Positions 17,981 to 27,926 of a stretch of DNA of 64,000 bases are shown here, one piece after another. Position numbers and translations under genes: made by a program. Position 1 is the stretch's first letter, and the number at the start of each line of letters is the position of its first letter. Source of the stretch: Halomonas sp. 25-S5 (GTDB taxonomy: Bacteria; Pseudomonadota; Gammaproteobacteria; Pseudomonadales; Halomonadaceae); contig NZ_JARANV010000004.1 of the NCBI RefSeq assembly GCF_029889845.1, positions 62,001 through 126,000 on the forward strand, read 5' to 3'. The notes below the pieces were generated by a model. It saw only the letters and a program-made list of their open reading frames with translations, was not told the origin of the DNA and ran no database searches.

Positions 17981-20900
17981 TCAGGCCTCGGCCAGGGCCG
18001 CGGCCTCCTCGACGCCGACCGACACCAGGCGTGACACCCCGGGCTCCTGCATGGTCACCCCCATCAAGCGTTCCGACGCCTCCATGGCGATCTTGTTGTG
18101 GGTGATGTAGATGAACTGGACGGTGTCGGACATCTCCTTCACCAGCTTGGCGTAGCGTCCCACATTGGCATCATCCAGCGGGGCATCCACCTCGTCGAGC
18201 ATGCAGAAGGGCGCCGGATTGAGCTGGAAGATGGCAAATACCATCGACAGCGCGGTGAGCGCCTTTTCCCCACCGGAGAGCAGGTGAATGGTGGTGTTCT
18301 TCTTACCGGGGGGGCGCGCCATGATGGCCACCCCGGATTCCAGCAAATCCTCGCCGGTCAGGGTCAACCACGCGGTTCCCCCACCGAATACCCGCGGGAA
18401 AAGCACCTGCAGGCCGGCATTGACTCGCTCGAAGGTGTCGCGGAATCGTGTCCGGGTTTCCTGGTCGATACGCCGTATGGCCCGGTCCAGGGTCTCCAGC
18501 GCCTCGCTCAGCTCGGCATGCTGGGCCTCCAGGTAGTCGCGCCGCTCGGCCTGCTGGTCGTACTCCTCGATGGCCGCCAGGTTGATGGCCCCCAGCCGGC
18601 GGACGCGCTCGCCGACCTCCTCCAGCCGGGTCTGCCAGGCGGACTCGGTGGCATTGGGATCAAGGGACTCGGACAGGCTCGCGGCGTCGTGGTTCAGCTC
18701 GGCGAGCTGCTCGTCCTGGGCCTCGGCCTTGAGGGAGAGGGCCTGGGCCTGCATGCGCGACTCCTGGAGACGCTCGCGAATGCCCTCGAGGCTGCGCTCG
18801 TGGCCCTGGCGGGCCTGCTCGTCCTCGCGCAGCCGCTCGACCAGTTCGGCGGCCCGGGCACGGGTCTCGTTGAGCACCCGCTCCTCGCGCTCGCGGCGCT
18901 CCAAGAGCTCGTCGAGCCGCTCGCGACGCTCCTCGTCGGGTTCATGGAGGCCTTCGCGCGCCTCCTCGAGCTCGGCACAGCGCAACTCGAGGCGCTCGCG
19001 CGCCTCGCCGGCGCGGCCCAGCTGCTCGGCCAGCCCGCTGCGTTCGGTGGCGGTCCGCTCCTGCTCCAGGGCCAGGCGCTGGGCCTGCTCGGCCAGGGGA
19101 CGCTGCCGTGCGCGCAGCGCGGCCAGCGTCTCGCGGGCCTCGCGACGGTCCCGCTCGAGCCGCTCGCGGGTCTCGGCCCCCTCCTCCAGCCGCGCCATCG
19201 CCGCCTGCCACTGCTCGCGTGACTCCTCGAGGGCCAACAGGGCCTCCTCGCGGGATTCGGCCAGGCCCTCGAGTTCCTCGGCGAGTTCGGCGGCGCGCCC
19301 TTCCAGGTGCTCGAGCCGGCTGGCCAGCCCGCTCTCCTCCACGGCCAGCTGCTGGCGCTGCTGCTCGAGCTCGCGCTCTTCGAGTCGCGCCTGCTCCAGG
19401 TCCGCCTCGGCCTGTTCGACGCGGGCCGCGGCCTCCTCGAGGTGACGGTCCTGGTCGGCGAGGCGGGCTTCCACCCCGGCCAGCTCATCGCGCACCTCCG
19501 CCTCGCGGCGACGGCTGACCAGCAGCGCATCCGGGCCGTTGCCGGCGCCACGATGGCGCACCCAGCCGGCCCCCAGCCAGAGGCCATCGGGGCTAATCAG
19601 GCTCTCGCCGGCCGCCAGGCCCTCGCGGGCCGCCCAGGCCGCCTCGCGGTCGGCGACGCAACGGATCCCGGCCAGCCATTGGCCGGCCGCCCCGGCCCCA
19701 CGCACCCGGGCCGCCAGGCTGCCGGCCGGGGCAGGCGACACCTCGGCCTCGAGCAGGCCGAGTTCGGCGTCCGGCGGCGAGGCCAGGGCCTCGCGGGCGC
19801 CGGGAAGCGACACCAGCCGCGCCCGCAGCCAGGGCGCCAGCACCCAGGAGACCGCCTCCTCCCAGCCGGGCTCGACCTCGAGGGCCTCGCCGAGACGCGG
19901 CTGCTGACCCAGTCCGTGTTCGGTCAGGTGCGCATCCAGCGCCTCGTCGTTATCGGCCAGGGCCGCCTGGATCAGCGCCTCCAGCGAGGCCAGCTCGCCC
20001 TGCAGGGTGCTGCGCCGCTGGCGGTCGGCCTCGCGGGCCGCCTCGGCCTCCCGCACCAGCTCCCGGGCGCCATCGCGGCTGGCCTGGTGCTCGCCGCGGC
20101 GCGCCTCGAGCTCGGCCAGGCGTGCCTCGAGCTCGGCATGGCGTTCGGCCAGTTCGCGGCGCTGCTCGCCCAGGCCGGCGATGTCGGGCAGCTCCTCGTG
20201 CTGCTGGCGGCGGCGGCGCTCGTCGGCAGCCAGGCGCTCGAGCCGACTCTCCAGGTCGCGCAGCCGGTCCTGGGCGCGCTCCGCCTCGCGGCTCTGTTCC
20301 TGCCAGCGCTCGCCGAAGCTCTCCCAGGCGGCATCGGCCTCCTCGGCCCGAGGCTCGGCCTCCTCCAGGGCGGCCTCCAGCTCGGCGAGCTGTTCCTCCA
20401 CCTCTTCCTGTTCCGGCCCCAGGGTCGCGAGGCGCTCGTCCAGGCGAGCCAGGCGCGCGTCGTCGTCGTCACCGAGGCGGGCGAGCTCGGAAAGCTCGCG
20501 GCGCGCGGCCTCGAGATCGCGGGCCAGCTGCTGGTCCCGGGAGCGGGTGTGCTCCAGGTCCTGCTCCAGGCGGGCGATGGCGGTGGTGGTCTCGAAGAAG
20601 CTCGCTTGCCGGCCGTCGAGCTCCTCGGCGAGGCGGTCATGCTCGGCGCGGGCCTCTTCCAGGCGGCTCTCGGCCTGGCGCATGCCCAGCACCTCGCGCT
20701 CCACGGCGGTCTCCAGCTCGCGAACGCGGGACTCCTCCTCGGTCTGGCTGGCACGCAGGGCGCGACCGCGCAGCAGCGCCAGCTCGCCCTTGAGACGATG
20801 CTCCTCCTGCTTGAGGGTCTGGTAGCGACGCGCCGCCTCGGCCTGGCGCTTGAGCCGCTCGAGCTGCTTGTCGAGCTCCTCGCGGATGTCCTCCAGGCGC

Positions 20901-21475
20901 TCCAGGTTCTCCTGGGTGCGCCGCATGCGGTTCTCGGTCTCGCGGCGTCGCTCCTTGTACTTGGAGATGCCGGCGGCCTCCTCGAGGGTCGAGCGCAGTT
21001 CCTCGGGGCGCGCCTCGATCAGCCGCGAGATCATGCCCTGGCCGATGATGGCATAGGAGCGCGGCCCCAGGCCGGTGCCCAGAAACAGATCCGCGATGTC
21101 ACGGCGGCGGCACTTCTGGCCGTTGAAGAAGTAGCTGGACTGGGCGTCGCGGGTGACCTGGCGCTTGACGGCGATCTCGGCGTACTGGGCATAGACGCCG
21201 CCCATGGCGCCGTCACGGTTGTCGAAGAGCAGCTCGATGGAGGCCAGCCCCACCGGCTTGCGGCCAGTGGAGCCGTTGAAGATGACGTCGGTCATCGATT
21301 CGCCGCGCAGGGTCTTGGCCGAGGATTCGCCCATGACCCAGCGCACCGCATCGATGATGTTGGACTTGCCGCAGCCGTTGGGCCCCACGATGGCGGTCAT
21401 GTTGCCGTCGAAGGGCACGGTGACCGGGTCGACGAAGGACTTGAACCCGGCCAGGCGGATCGACGTCAGGCGCAT
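17981..21475 (-). CDS. smc: Chromosome segregation protein SMC
   Basis: Structural-maintenance-of-chromosomes ATPase of 1164 residues, the core of the Smc-ScpAB condensin. The N-terminal ABC half has Walker A GPNGCGKSN and Q-loop WVMGESSAK. Two long coiled-coil arms (heptad, Glu/Arg/Leu-rich, about 170-500 and 660-1000) flank a hinge (about 510-650). The C-terminal half has the ABC signature LSGGEKALTALSM and Walker B CMLDEVDAPLDD. Enterobacteria replace this system with MukBEF, so smc here fits a Pseudomonas/Halomonas-type lineage. Its start lies only 4 bp from the ccmI stop at 21480, so some read-through from the ccm operon is likely. Confidence 0.96.
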   Translation of the reverse strand: MRLTSIRLAGFKSFVDPVTVPFDGNMTAIVGPNGCGKSNIIDAVRWVMGESSAKTLRGESMTDVIFNGSTGRKPVGLASIELLFDNRDGAMGGVYAQYAEIAVKRQVTRDAQSSYFFNGQKCRRRDIADLFLGTGLGPRSYAIIGQGMISRLIEARPEELRSTLEEAAGISKYKERRRETENRMRRTQENLERLEDIREELDKQLERLKRQAEAARRYQTLKQEEHRLKGELALLRGRALRASQTEEESRVRELETAVEREVLGMRQAESRLEEARAEHDRLAEELDGRQASFFETTTAIARLEQDLEHTRSRDQQLARDLEAARRELSELARLGDDDDARLARLDERLATLGPEQEEVEEQLAELEAALEEAEPRAEEADAAWESFGERWQEQSREAERAQDRLRDLESRLERLAADERRRRQQHEELPDIAGLGEQRRELAERHAELEARLAELEARRGEHQASRDGARELVREAEAAREADRQRRSTLQGELASLEALIQAALADNDEALDAHLTEHGLGQQPRLGEALEVEPGWEEAVSWVLAPWLRARLVSLPGAREALASPPDAELGLLEAEVSPAPAGSLAARVRGAGAAGQWLAGIRCVADREAAWAAREGLAAGESLISPDGLWLGAGWVRHRGAGNGPDALLVSRRREAEVRDELAGVEARLADQDRHLEEAAARVEQAEADLEQARLEERELEQQRQQLAVEESGLASRLEHLEGRAAELAEELEGLAESREEALLALEESREQWQAAMARLEEGAETRERLERDRREARETLAALRARQRPLAEQAQRLALEQERTATERSGLAEQLGRAGEARERLELRCAELEEAREGLHEPDEERRERLDELLERREREERVLNETRARAAELVERLREDEQARQGHERSLEGIRERLQESRMQAQALSLKAEAQDEQLAELNHDAASLSESLDPNATESAWQTRLEEVGERVRRLGAINLAAIEEYDQQAERRDYLEAQHAELSEALETLDRAIRRIDQETRTRFRDTFERVNAGLQVLFPRVFGGGTAWLTLTGEDLLESGVAIMARPPGKKNTTIHLLSGGEKALTALSMVFAIFQLNPAPFCMLDEVDAPLDDANVGRYAKLVKEMSDTVQFIYITHNKIAMEASERLMGVTMQEPGVSRLVSVGVEEAAALAEA

Positions 21476-21479
21476 GGGC

Positions 21480-22724
21480 TTACTCGACGACCCGGTCGAT
21501 CACTACCTCGACGGGCTCGCCATCGGTGTCGCCCACCGTCACCCCCTCGAGGGTCCCGAGCAGGTCGCCGGGCCGGGGCGTGGCCTGGCCACTCGCCGAG
21601 ACACGGACCCTCAGTCGCGCCTGGTCCACCTGGGAGATCCGCGCCTGGGGGGACATGGAACGGCCATCATCGAGCACCACGGTGGTCGGCAGCTCGCCCA
21701 GCCGGGCCCGGACCACGGCCAGCGGCGGCAGCTCCCCTGCGAGGTCCCGCGCCACCACGAAGACGGTGGCGTCGTCGTCGAGTCGCCCGGCGAGGTCATC
21801 TGCCAGGCGAACCCTGACGGTGATGCCGGGCCCCTCGGCGACGGTCTGCTCGGCCTCGTCCGGCGCGATCCCCAGGCGCTGCTGGGCGACGCGGATGCCC
21901 TGGCGCAGGGCGTCGGCGGTATCGGGGTCCTCCATGCCGGCGATGGCCCGGCGCCACTGGTCGATGGCGGCATCAAAGTCGCCCGTCTCGAAGGCCTCGA
22001 CGCCGAGCATGCCGAGCAGCGTCGGCTGGGCGGGGTCCATCGCCAACACCTCGTCGACCAGCGCCTGGACCTCAGCGGTCATCTCACGGCCGGCGGCGAA
22101 GTAGCGGATCTGGGCGAGCTCGGCCAGCAGCCAGGGCTGGCGCCCCTCGAGCTCGACCAGCCGTTCCAGGGTGCGAATGGCCGCGTCGCTGCGGCCGCTG
22201 TCACGGTAGAGCGGGAACAGTGCCCGCCAGACGTTGGGATTGTCGGGCTGGCGGGCGGCCTGCTCCTCGAGCCGCTCGATCAGCATCGGCAACGAGGCCT
22301 CGGGGTCGTTCATCACCTGCTGCTGGACCGTATAGAGGGTGAGGTCGCCCTCCGCCCCCTCCTGGAGGTACCAGGTGAGGCTGGCCAGCACCACGGCCAC
22401 CATGACGACCGGCACCGCCAGCTTGCCGGACGCGGCCGGCTTCAGCGGCGCGCGCGCCAGGCGCTCGGTATCCTCGAGCAGGCTGCGCTCGAGCTCCAGG
22501 CGATCCTCCTCGAAGCGCGACTGGTCGATGTCGCCCCGCTCCAGGGCCGCCTCCAGCGAGGCCAGCCGGCGGCGGTAGATGGCCAGGTTCTGGTCGGTCG
22601 TGCGGTCGTTGGCCTCGACGTCACGCTGGGCGGCACGCACGGAGGCGGCACGCCGCAGGGGGGCCACCAGCAGCCACAGGGCCGGCAGCAGCAGGACGGC
22701 AAGGGCGATCCATAGCAGGGTCAT
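21480..22724 (-). CDS. ccmI: Cytochrome c biogenesis protein CcmI (CycH)
   Basis: A 414-residue apocytochrome c chaperone of system I. Two membrane helices (MTLLWIALAVLLLPALWLLV; LAVPVVMVAVVLASLTWYL) enclose a cytoplasmic segment with RRLASLEAALERGDIDQSRFEEDRLELERSLLED. The periplasmic part carries TPR-like repeats (PNVWRALFPLYRDSGRSDAAIRTLERL) and a C-terminal beta domain. Start ATG at 22724 overlaps the ccmH stop as ATGA. Last gene of the ccm operon. Confidence 0.9.
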   Translation of the reverse strand: MTLLWIALAVLLLPALWLLVAPLRRAASVRAAQRDVEANDRTTDQNLAIYRRRLASLEAALERGDIDQSRFEEDRLELERSLLEDTERLARAPLKPAASGKLAVPVVMVAVVLASLTWYLQEGAEGDLTLYTVQQQVMNDPEASLPMLIERLEEQAARQPDNPNVWRALFPLYRDSGRSDAAIRTLERLVELEGRQPWLLAELAQIRYFAAGREMTAEVQALVDEVLAMDPAQPTLLGMLGVEAFETGDFDAAIDQWRRAIAGMEDPDTADALRQGIRVAQQRLGIAPDEAEQTVAEGPGITVRVRLADDLAGRLDDDATVFVVARDLAGELPPLAVVRARLGELPTTVVLDDGRSMSPQARISQVDQARLRVRVSASGQATPRPGDLLGTLEGVTVGDTDGEPVEVVIDRVVE

Positions 22725-23188
22725 TGGGTCCTCTCGCGTTTGATCAGGGCATCCAGGCGCGCGCGCTCCTCGGCGCTCAGATCGCGGACCGAGGTGCGCC
22801 GACGGGCGCGCACCATGAGCACCACCACCAGGGCGCCCAGCAGCACCAGGCCCGCGGGGAGCCCCCACAACAGCAGGGTGCGTCCCTCAAGGCGCGGGTT
22901 ATAGAGCACATAGTCACCGAAGCGGTTGACCATGAAGTCGAGGATCTCCTTGTCGGAGCGGCCGTCCTGGAGCTGGAGATAGACCCGTTCTCGCATGTCG
23001 CCGGCGATGGGCGAATCGGAGTCACCGATGGCCTGGTTCTCGCATTTGGGGCAACGCAGGGTCGCGGTGAGGTCGCGATAGCGCTGTTCGGTGACCGGGT
23101 CATCGAACTCGCGCACCTCCACCGCCGCCTGGCCCAGGATGGGCCACAGCAGGACGGCACACAGCAGCAGTCGGGGGATCAGCGCCAT
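22721..23188 (-). CDS. ccmH: Cytochrome c maturation thiol-oxidoreductase CcmH
   Basis: A 155-residue protein with a signal sequence (LLLCAVLLWPILGQA), the CcmH three-helix domain with active-site LRCPKC (CxxC), the downstream helix block DMRERVYLQLQDGRSDKEILDFMVNRFGDYVLYNPRL and a C-terminal membrane anchor (LLLWGLPAGLVLLGALVVVLM). It keeps the CxxCH haem-binding cysteines of apocytochrome c reduced together with CcmG. This is the short CcmH form, with CcmI encoded separately. It overlaps ccmG by 10 nt. Confidence 0.92.
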   Translation of the reverse strand: MALIPRLLLCAVLLWPILGQAAVEVREFDDPVTEQRYRDLTATLRCPKCENQAIGDSDSPIAGDMRERVYLQLQDGRSDKEILDFMVNRFGDYVLYNPRLEGRTLLLWGLPAGLVLLGALVVVLMVRARRRTSVRDLSAEERARLDALIKRERTQ

Positions 23189-23706
23189 CTTTCCACCTCC
23201 GGCAGTATCGTCTTGCGCACGTCCTCCGGCCGGATATAGCCGGTATGGTGGTAGCGGATAATGCCGTCGCGGTCGACCAGGAAGGTCTCCGGGGCACCGT
23301 AGACGCCCAGGTCGAAGCCCAGGCTGCCCTCGGGGTCGAAGATGTTGACCTCGAAGGGGTTGCCGAACTCGGTGAGGAACTCACGTCCCTTATCCCGGGT
23401 GTCCTTGTAGTCGACCCCCACCAGGCGCACGCCGCGCTCGGCGAGGTCGAGCAGCTGCGGCATCTCCTGCTTGCAGGTCGGGCACCACTCGCCCCAGACG
23501 TTGACCAGAGTGACCTCGCCCTCGAGCAGCGAGGCATCCACCACCCGCTCGGGATCCTCGAGGGTGGTGAGCTCGAAGGCTGGGAACTCCCTCGCCATCA
23601 GCGCCGAATCTCGCTCGAAGGGATTGATCGACAGCCCCATGTAGAGGAAGGCACCGAGCACCAGGAAGCCGACCAACGGCAGCAGCAGCAGCAGGCGTCG
23701 CTTCAT
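23179..23706 (-). CDS. ccmG: Thiol:disulfide interchange protein CcmG (DsbE)
   Basis: Membrane-anchored periplasmic thioredoxin-like reductant of 175 residues. N-terminal anchor LLLLLPLVGFLVLGAFLYMG, then a thioredoxin fold with the active site WGEWCPTCKQEMP (WCxxC) and the cis-Pro region later (GVYGAPETFLVD). The conserved FPAFELTTLEDP segment precedes the fold, as in DsbE. Start ATG at 23706 overlaps the ccmF stop (ATGA); the longer upstream frame lacks support. Confidence 0.93.
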   Translation of the reverse strand: MKRRLLLLLPLVGFLVLGAFLYMGLSINPFERDSALMAREFPAFELTTLEDPERVVDASLLEGEVTLVNVWGEWCPTCKQEMPQLLDLAERGVRLVGVDYKDTRDKGREFLTEFGNPFEVNIFDPEGSLGFDLGVYGAPETFLVDRDGIIRYHHTGYIRPEDVRKTILPEVERWR

Positions 23707-25706
23707 GTGGTGGCCTCCCGGGGCTCGGCGACTACCGCGCGTTCCGGGTCGCGGGCCTTCACGCTGCGCCGATAACGCCGGTCCGCCACGGCCAGCAATC
23801 CGCCGGTGGCCATCAGCAGGGCCCCCAGCCACAGCCAGCGCACGAAGGGCTTGACCTGCAGGCGCATGGCCCAGCTGCCGTCCCCCAGGTCCTCGCCCAT
23901 GGCCACGTAGAGGTCACGGAACAGGCCGGGGCTCAGCGCGACCTGGGTCATCGGCATGCCCCGAGCGATATAGAGGCGCTTCTCGGGGGTCATGGTGAAG
24001 CGGCGCCGGCTGTCGCCGCGACGCACCTCGATCTCGGCGGCGTCCGCCAGGTAGTTGGGCCCCCGCCGATTGGTGAGCTCGGTCATGGTGAAGGTGTAGC
24101 CGGCCACCTCGACACTGTCGCCTACGCCCATGCGCACGTTGCGCTCGATGGCGTAGTTGGAGACCACGGTGACGCCGATGATGGTCACCGCGATGCCCAG
24201 GTGGCCCAGCACCATGCCCCAGTAGGCAAGCGACAGCCGCTTGATGCCGGCCAGGCGGCCGGCAGAGTGGCGGGACCTGGCCCAGAAGTCGCGAGCCATG
24301 GGCAACACGATCCACAGCGCCACCGCCACCCCCAGGCTCACCTTGAGGTTCCACTCCCCGCGATAGAGCAGCGGTGCAACCGCACCGATCACCAGGGCCG
24401 CCAGGCCGGCGAGCCAGCTGCGCCGGAAGAGGTCGCGGGGCGAGGTATCCTTCCAGCGCGACAGGGGGCCCAGGCCCATGAACAGGCAGAGCGCCACCGT
24501 CAACGGCACGAAGAGGGCGTTGAAGTAGGGCGGGCCGACGCTGATCTTGCCCAGGTTCAGGGCATCGAGCAGCAGCGGATAGACCGTGCCGAGCAGCACC
24601 GTGACGGTCATGATCACCAGCAGGATGTTATTGATCAGCAGCAGGGCGTCACGCGACAGCCAGCCGAAGCCCACCCGCTGGCTGACCCGCGGTGCGCGCA
24701 GCGCGAACAACAGCAGCGACAGCCCCACGGTGATGCCCAGCAACGCCAGGATGAACAGCCCGCGGGCGGGGTCGTTGGCGAAGGCATGCACCGAGGTGAG
24801 AACGCCCGAGCGCACCAGGAAGGTGCCCATCAGTGACAGCGAGAAGGTGAAGATCGCCAGCAGCACCGTCCAGCTCTTGAAGGTCCCCCGCTTCTCGGTC
24901 ACCGCCAGCGAGTGGATCAGCGCCGTGCCGGCCAGCCACGGCAACAGCGAGGCATTCTCGACCGGGTCCCAGAACCACCAGCCGCCCCAGCCCAGCTCGT
25001 AGTAGGCCCACCAGCTGCCCAAGGCGATGCCCACGGTGAGGAAGGCCCAGGCGATGTTGGTCCAGGGCCGCGCCCAACGGGTCCAGGCCGCATCCAGGCG
25101 CCCCTCCAGCAGGGCGGCGATGGCGAAGGCGAAGACCACCGAGAAGCCCACGTAGCCCATGTAGAGCATCGGCGGGTGGACGATCAAACCGAAGTCCTGC
25201 AGCAGCGGATTGAGGTCGGCGCCATCCTGGGGGACGTTGGGCAGCAGCCGCTCGAAGGGGTTGGAGGTGATCAGCACAAAGGCCAGGAAGCCGACGCTGA
25301 CCAGCCCCATGACGCCCAGTACCCGGGCCAGCATGTCGCGGGGCAGTCGCTTGGAAAGGTGAGCGACGGCGAAGGTCCAGCCCGCCAGGATCAGGCTCCA
25401 CAGCAACACCGAGCCCTCGTGATTGCCCCACACGGCGCTGGCCTTGTAGTACCAGGGCAGCATCGAGTTGGAGTTGTTGGCCACGTTGGCCACGCTGAAA
25501 TCATCCAGCAGGTAACTGGCGGTCAGGCAAAGATAGGCAATGCCCAGAAACAGGAACTGTCCAGTGGCCATGGGACGCGCGTAGGCCATCCACAGCGGGC
25601 GACGGGTGGCCGCCCCGGCGAGTGGCATCACCGCCTGGACCAGGGCCATCAGCAGGGCAATGATCAGGGCGTAGTGGCCGATTTCGGGGATCATCAGGGT
25701 CTGCAT
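23703..25706 (-). CDS. ccmF: Haem lyase subunit CcmF
   Basis: A large polytopic membrane protein of 667 residues. The WWD haem-handling domain is visible as GWGGWWFWDPVENASLLPWL around residue 230. Periplasmic-facing conserved histidines are present, and more than a dozen hydrophobic segments can be counted. With CcmH and CcmI it attaches haem from holo-CcmE to apocytochrome c. The N-terminal sequence (MIPEIGHYALIIALLMALVQ) matches CcmF; the in-frame ATG at 25694 (MIPEIGHY) may be the true start. It lies 12 nt downstream of ccmE. Confidence 0.95.
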   Translation of the reverse strand: MQTLMIPEIGHYALIIALLMALVQAVMPLAGAATRRPLWMAYARPMATGQFLFLGIAYLCLTASYLLDDFSVANVANNSNSMLPWYYKASAVWGNHEGSVLLWSLILAGWTFAVAHLSKRLPRDMLARVLGVMGLVSVGFLAFVLITSNPFERLLPNVPQDGADLNPLLQDFGLIVHPPMLYMGYVGFSVVFAFAIAALLEGRLDAAWTRWARPWTNIAWAFLTVGIALGSWWAYYELGWGGWWFWDPVENASLLPWLAGTALIHSLAVTEKRGTFKSWTVLLAIFTFSLSLMGTFLVRSGVLTSVHAFANDPARGLFILALLGITVGLSLLLFALRAPRVSQRVGFGWLSRDALLLINNILLVIMTVTVLLGTVYPLLLDALNLGKISVGPPYFNALFVPLTVALCLFMGLGPLSRWKDTSPRDLFRRSWLAGLAALVIGAVAPLLYRGEWNLKVSLGVAVALWIVLPMARDFWARSRHSAGRLAGIKRLSLAYWGMVLGHLGIAVTIIGVTVVSNYAIERNVRMGVGDSVEVAGYTFTMTELTNRRGPNYLADAAEIEVRRGDSRRRFTMTPEKRLYIARGMPMTQVALSPGLFRDLYVAMGEDLGDGSWAMRLQVKPFVRWLWLGALLMATGGLLAVADRRYRRSVKARDPERAVVAEPREATT

Positions 25707-25718
25707 GGGTACTCCGGG

Positions 25719-26216
25719 TCAGTTCTGGCTGGCGCCGTCATCCTGCGCGTCCAGCCGCTCGGGCGCCTTGGCCTGGTAGTCCTCCGGCGAGTAGCCGGCC
25801 TCCTCCAGGGCCTGGGCCACCTCGGGGGGCATGTAGTTCTCGTCGTGACGCGCCAGCACCTGGTCGGCCCGCAGCCAGCCATCCTGCTGGAGCTCGCCGA
25901 CCACCACCACGCCCTGCCCCTCGCGGAACAGGTCGGGCAGGATGCCGCTATAGCGCACCTCGAGGTCATCGACATAATCGGTGACGGTGAACGTCACCTC
26001 GAGACTCTGCTTGTCGCGATCCACCGAGCCCTCCTTGACCATGCCGCCAGCGCGGAGCTGGCGTTCCAGGGGAGCATCCCCGGCGGCGATCTGTACCGGG
26101 CTGAAGAAGAGGTTGATGTTGCTGCGCAGGGCATAGAGGGTCAGGCCCACGGCGATGGCGACCAGCGAGACCAGCCCCAGGATCACGAACAGCTTCTGCT
26201 TGCGTTTAGCTCTCAC
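25719..26216 (-). CDS. ccmE: Periplasmic haem chaperone CcmE
   Basis: A 165-residue protein anchored by an N-terminal helix (KLFVILGLVSLVAIAVGLTLYAL), followed by the CcmE OB-fold barrel. The covalent haem-binding histidine is in the motif LARHDENYMPPEV (His of HDENY) near residue 126. I place the start at the GTG at 26216 (VRAKRKQK), giving the usual short basic N-terminus. This overlaps the ccmD end by 11 nt and has AGAGGG about 10 nt upstream. CcmE takes haem from CcmC and hands it to CcmF. Confidence 0.9.
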   Translation of the reverse strand: MRAKRKQKLFVILGLVSLVAIAVGLTLYALRSNINLFFSPVQIAAGDAPLERQLRAGGMVKEGSVDRDKQSLEVTFTVTDYVDDLEVRYSGILPDLFREGQGVVVVGELQQDGWLRADQVLARHDENYMPPEVAQALEEAGYSPEDYQAKAPERLDAQDDGASQN

Positions 26217-26442
26217 GGGCGCGGCCCTCTTGATGTGAAATCGGCGGTGCGGCGGCGCCCGAGGCGCCGTGGTATTGCGCGCGACGCGCCCGGCGCCGCA
26301 GGTCGCGCAACAGCGCTCGACGCTCGGCGCGGGCGTGAATGACCACCCCCACCAGCAGCAGCCCGGTGACGCCCCAGGCCGCCCAGACGTAGACGCCATG
26401 GCCGCCCATGGCCAGGAAGGCCGACAGGGAGTCGAACGCCAT
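26206..26442 (-). CDS. ccmD: Haem exporter accessory protein CcmD
   Basis: A 78-residue protein with one membrane helix (VYVWAAWGVTGLLLVGVVIHA) preceded by the short FLAMGGHG motif typical of CcmD and followed by a basic, Arg-rich cytoplasmic tail (RRALLRDLRRRARR). CcmD is needed to release holo-CcmE from CcmABC. The C-terminal tail is longer than in many homologues and overlaps the ccmE start. Its start shares a base with the ccmC stop. Confidence 0.88.
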   Translation of the reverse strand: MAFDSLSAFLAMGGHGVYVWAAWGVTGLLLVGVVIHARAERRALLRDLRRRARRAQYHGASGAAAPPISHQEGRARES

Positions 26443-27182
26443 CAGCTCACCTCCTCGGCCAGCTCACGCACCCAGCGCTTGCTCGCTTCGCGACGCAGGA
26501 TCTCGCTGCGGGTGCGCATCAGGGTCACCGCAATGAAGAAGCAGTAGAAGCCCAGCACCATGATCAGCAGCGGGGCCCACATCTCCAACGGCATGGCCGG
26601 GCGCGAGGTGACGCTGAAGGTGGCCGGCTGGTGCAGGGTGTACCACCAGTCCACCGAGTACTTGATGATAGGGATGTTGATTACGCCGACCATGGCCAGC
26701 ACCGAGGCGGCCCGAGAGGCGCTGTCGCGGCTGGTGAAGGCGCCGCGCAGGGCAATGACGCCGAAGTAGAGGAACAGCAGGATGAGCATCGAGGTCAGGC
26801 GCGCGTCCCACATCCACCAGGTGCCCCAGGTCGGCACGCCCCACACCGCGCCGGAGAACAGCGCCACGAAAGTCATGGCAGCGCCCAGCGGGGCCATCAT
26901 CGCCGCCGCCATGTCGGCGATCTTGATCTTCCAGACCATGAAGATGAAGCCGGCCACCGCCATGCTGACGAAGATCGACTGAGCCAGGAAGGCCGCCGGC
27001 ACGTGCACGTAGATGATGCGGAAACTGTTGCCCTGCTGGTAGTCCGCCGGGGCGAAGGCCAGTCCCCAGGCGCTACCGACCAGGATCAGCACCACCGCCG
27101 CCGCCCAGAACCAGGGCGAGAGCCGCGCGCTGATGCCATAGAACCACTTGGGGGATCCGAGCTTGTGTATGAAGGCCCACAT
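26442..27182 (-). CDS. ccmC: Haem-handling protein CcmC
   Basis: A six-helix membrane protein of 246 residues with the WWD motif [21 protein letters not shown] and conserved flanking histidines ([10 protein letters not shown]). It loads haem onto CcmE. The ATG at 27182 ([11 protein letters not shown]) lines up with E. coli CcmC MWKTLHQLAIP, so I prefer it to the in-frame TTG at 27200 that overlaps the ccmB stop. Confidence 0.94.
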   Translation of the reverse strand: MWAFIHKLGSPKWFYGISARLSPWFWAAAVVLILVGSAWGLAFAPADYQQGNSFRIIYVHVPAAFLAQSIFVSMAVAGFIFMVWKIKIADMAAAMMAPLGAAMTFVALFSGAVWGVPTWGTWWMWDARLTSMLILLFLYFGVIALRGAFTSRDSASRAASVLAMVGVINIPIIKYSVDWWYTLHQPATFSVTSRPAMPLEMWAPLLIMVLGFYCFFIAVTLMRTRSEILRREASKRWVRELAEEVS

Positions 27183-27196
27183 GCCGATTGTCGTCC

Positions 27197-27898
27197 TCAA
27201 CCGTTGATACTGATGCGCAGTGACGCCGCGATCGCCCAGGGGGCGAGGCTCAGCGCCACTGCCAGGAGCGCACCCAGGATGGCCAGATGCGCCGAGACGC
27301 CATCGCCGAGGATGGCCGCCTGCACGGCCCCGGCGCCGAAGATCAGCACCGGGATATAGAGAGGCAGCACCAGCAGCGAGAGCAGCACGCCACCCCGCGA
27401 GAGCCCCACGGTCAGCGCCGCCCCGATGGCGCCGATCAGGCTCAGGCTGGCAGTGCCCAGCGCCAGCGACAGCGACAGCACCGCATAGCTGCCTGCCGGC
27501 AGCGACAGCATGATGCCCAGCAGCGGCGCCATCAGCGCCAGCGGCAGGCCGGTCAGCAGCCAGTGCACCGCTACCTTGGCGAGCGCCAACGCCGGCAGCG
27601 GCTGGGGCGAGAGCAGCAGCTGCTCCAGGGAGCCGTCGTCATAGTCGCTGCGAAACAGGCTATCCAGGGAGAGCAGCGCCGCGAGCAGGGCCGCCACCCA
27701 CAGCAGGCCCGGGGCGATGGTCGCCAGCAGCTCCGGGTCCGGCGAGATGCCGATCGGGAACAGGGTGATCACCAGGGCGAAGAACACCAGCGGGTTGAGC
27801 ACCTCGCTGCGCCGGCGCATCATCAGCACCAGGTCACGCTTCAGCGTCGCTCGAATTGCGACCCCGGCACCGCCCTCGGGTTCCCGGAACAGCGGCAT
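27197..27898 (-). CDS. ccmB: Haem exporter membrane subunit CcmB
   Basis: Permease of the CcmAB ABC transporter, 233 residues from this start. Features: [29 protein letters not shown] at the first helix, [35 protein letters not shown], and the final [18 protein letters not shown], all typical of CcmB. The start at 27898 has AGGAG 9 nt upstream. An upstream ATG at 27940 (MPHAES) would add 14 residues and is possible. CcmA and CcmB drive release of haem-loaded CcmE. Confidence 0.93.
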   Translation of the reverse strand: MPLFREPEGGAGVAIRATLKRDLVLMMRRRSEVLNPLVFFALVITLFPIGISPDPELLATIAPGLLWVAALLAALLSLDSLFRSDYDDGSLEQLLLSPQPLPALALAKVAVHWLLTGLPLALMAPLLGIMLSLPAGSYAVLSLSLALGTASLSLIGAIGAALTVGLSRGGVLLSLLVLPLYIPVLIFGAGAVQAAILGDGVSAHLAILGALLAVALSLAPWAIAASLRISING

Positions 27899-27926
27899 GT
27901 CACCCGGCTCCTGCGCCAGGCGTGAC